DNA from: an uncultured Coprococcus sp.
GTDB lineage: Bacteria; Bacillota; Clostridia; Lachnospirales; Lachnospiraceae
Assembly (NCBI GenBank): GCA_934247115.1
Contig: CAKQIY010000069.1
Coordinates: forward strand, 1 to 6,168
Reading direction: 5' to 3'
DNA: 6,168 nt
Shown here: positions 5,813-6,168 of the stretch, piece after piece
How positions within the stretch are numbered: the first letter of the stretch is position 1
Layout: each line of letters opens with the position of its first letter
Position numbers and translations under genes: made by a program
The notes under the pieces: generated by a model
The model's database searches: none
Seen by the model: only the letters and a program-made list of their open reading frames with translations
Told to the model about the DNA's origin: nothing

Positions 5813-5935
5813 TTATATGCGTCCACCATATACAGGGAATCCACTGCTGGCACCATAGCTCTCTATCTTCTTAAAGTTCTTAAGAGCCTCCATATCCTCT
5901 TCACTTATCTCAAAATCAATGTTTTTAGGATAATA
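5813..5935 (-). pseudogene. C-terminal remnant of an aldo/keto reductase
   Basis: Only 40 codons and a stop remain. They contain IDFEISEEDMEALKN and then IESYGASSGFPVYGG, which resemble the tail of NADPH-dependent aldo/keto reductases: the FDFELSEEDM helix followed by a short extension. A stop codon (5936-5938) immediately precedes the fragment in frame. The rest of the roughly 270-residue enzyme is absent, because the upstream DNA holds a terminator and another gene's end. There is no start codon or ribosome binding site of its own, so it is read as a decayed or rearranged gene end. The family call rests on this short motif from memory. Confidence 0.6.
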
Positions 5936-5950
5936 TTATCTCTTTTTCCA

Positions 5951-6000
5951 TATAAAAAGACCCGAAAGACACAAAATCTGTAAATTTGTATCTTTCGAGC
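5951..6000 (-). terminator. Rho-independent terminator for the gene entering from the right edge
   Basis: In minus-strand RNA, GCUCGAAAGAUACAAAU pairs along about 16 bp with AUUUUGUGUCUUUCGGGU (about 5960-6000), using a few G-U pairs and a short loop. CUUUUU (5954-5959) follows. Most of the irregular positions become wobble pairs only on the minus strand, which fixes the orientation. It lies about 95 nt after the stop at 6094. The gap 6001-6093 holds no other feature I can support. Confidence 0.88.
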
Positions 6001-6093
6001 CAATTTCAATCTTATTTGCGAAAATATTGTATCCTTTTCTGTTATATCCTGCCTGATGGAGACAATTTTCTTCCACCGGATTTCAGCTAACCT

Positions 6094-6168
6094 TTATGAT
6101 AAAGTCATATCTCCATCCTTAACCCAGCCGAGTTTTCTCACCACCATGTTGATGAGCGGGCAGAGAAC
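6094..6168 (-). CDS. C-terminal 24 codons of an unidentified protein (partial)
   Basis: The frame reads through INMVVRKLGWVKDGDMTLS to a TAA at 6094-6096, while the other two minus frames are closed by stops. The hydrophobic-then-basic tail would fit a membrane protein ending in a short cytoplasmic tail, but too little is visible to name a family. The terminator at 5951-6000 downstream supports a real gene end. Confidence 0.55.
   Translation of the reverse strand, partial: VLCPLINMVVRKLGWVKDGDMTLS

Overview
The window looks like chromosomal DNA of a low-to-moderate GC, Gram-positive anaerobe of the Clostridia, most likely a Lachnospiraceae relative. The evidence is a tRNA-Trp-responsive T-box leader in front of trpE, strong AGGAGG ribosome binding sites, T-tract hairpin terminators and a Thr/Glu/Asp-rich lipoprotein. 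The assignment is inference from these traits, not a database match.

Region 1 (1-2388, minus strand) is the start of a tryptophan biosynthesis operon. A TTGACA/CATTAT promoter drives a roughly 350-nt T-box leader, then trpE (anthranilate synthase large subunit), then trpG (glutamine amidotransferase subunit), which runs off the left edge. The T-box is well resolved. It has an AGUA/GAA specifier loop with a UGG (Trp) codon, an antiterminator whose UGGC bulge fits a G discriminator base, and a competing terminator ending in a T run. The trpE-trpG gap carries an 11-nt direct repeat of the trpG ribosome binding site flanking a GC-rich hairpin segment, which suggests an insertion or local duplication.

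Region 2 (2389-4698) holds a divergently transcribed, full-length 12-TM MATE-family efflux gene on the plus strand. Its probable 5' leader contains two copies of a 31-nt G/C-rich REP-like repeat. Its 3' end overlaps, tail to tail, a minus-strand remnant of a second MATE gene that keeps only the C-terminal six-helix half.

Region 3 (4699-6168, minus strand) contains a secreted acidic-linker lipoprotein of unknown function with its own promoter and a strong terminator. Next come a 40-codon C-terminal scrap of an aldo/keto reductase, a second clear terminator, and the last 24 codons of an unidentified gene entering from the right edge.

The trp genes work together: TrpE and TrpG form anthranilate synthase, and uncharged tRNA-Trp releases attenuation. 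The remaining genes look like independent accessory units, and gene decay (half MATE, reductase tail) suggests past rearrangement. I see no new multi-gene system here. The most unusual signals are the repeat structures and a possible promoter directly abutting a terminator at 4735-4822.
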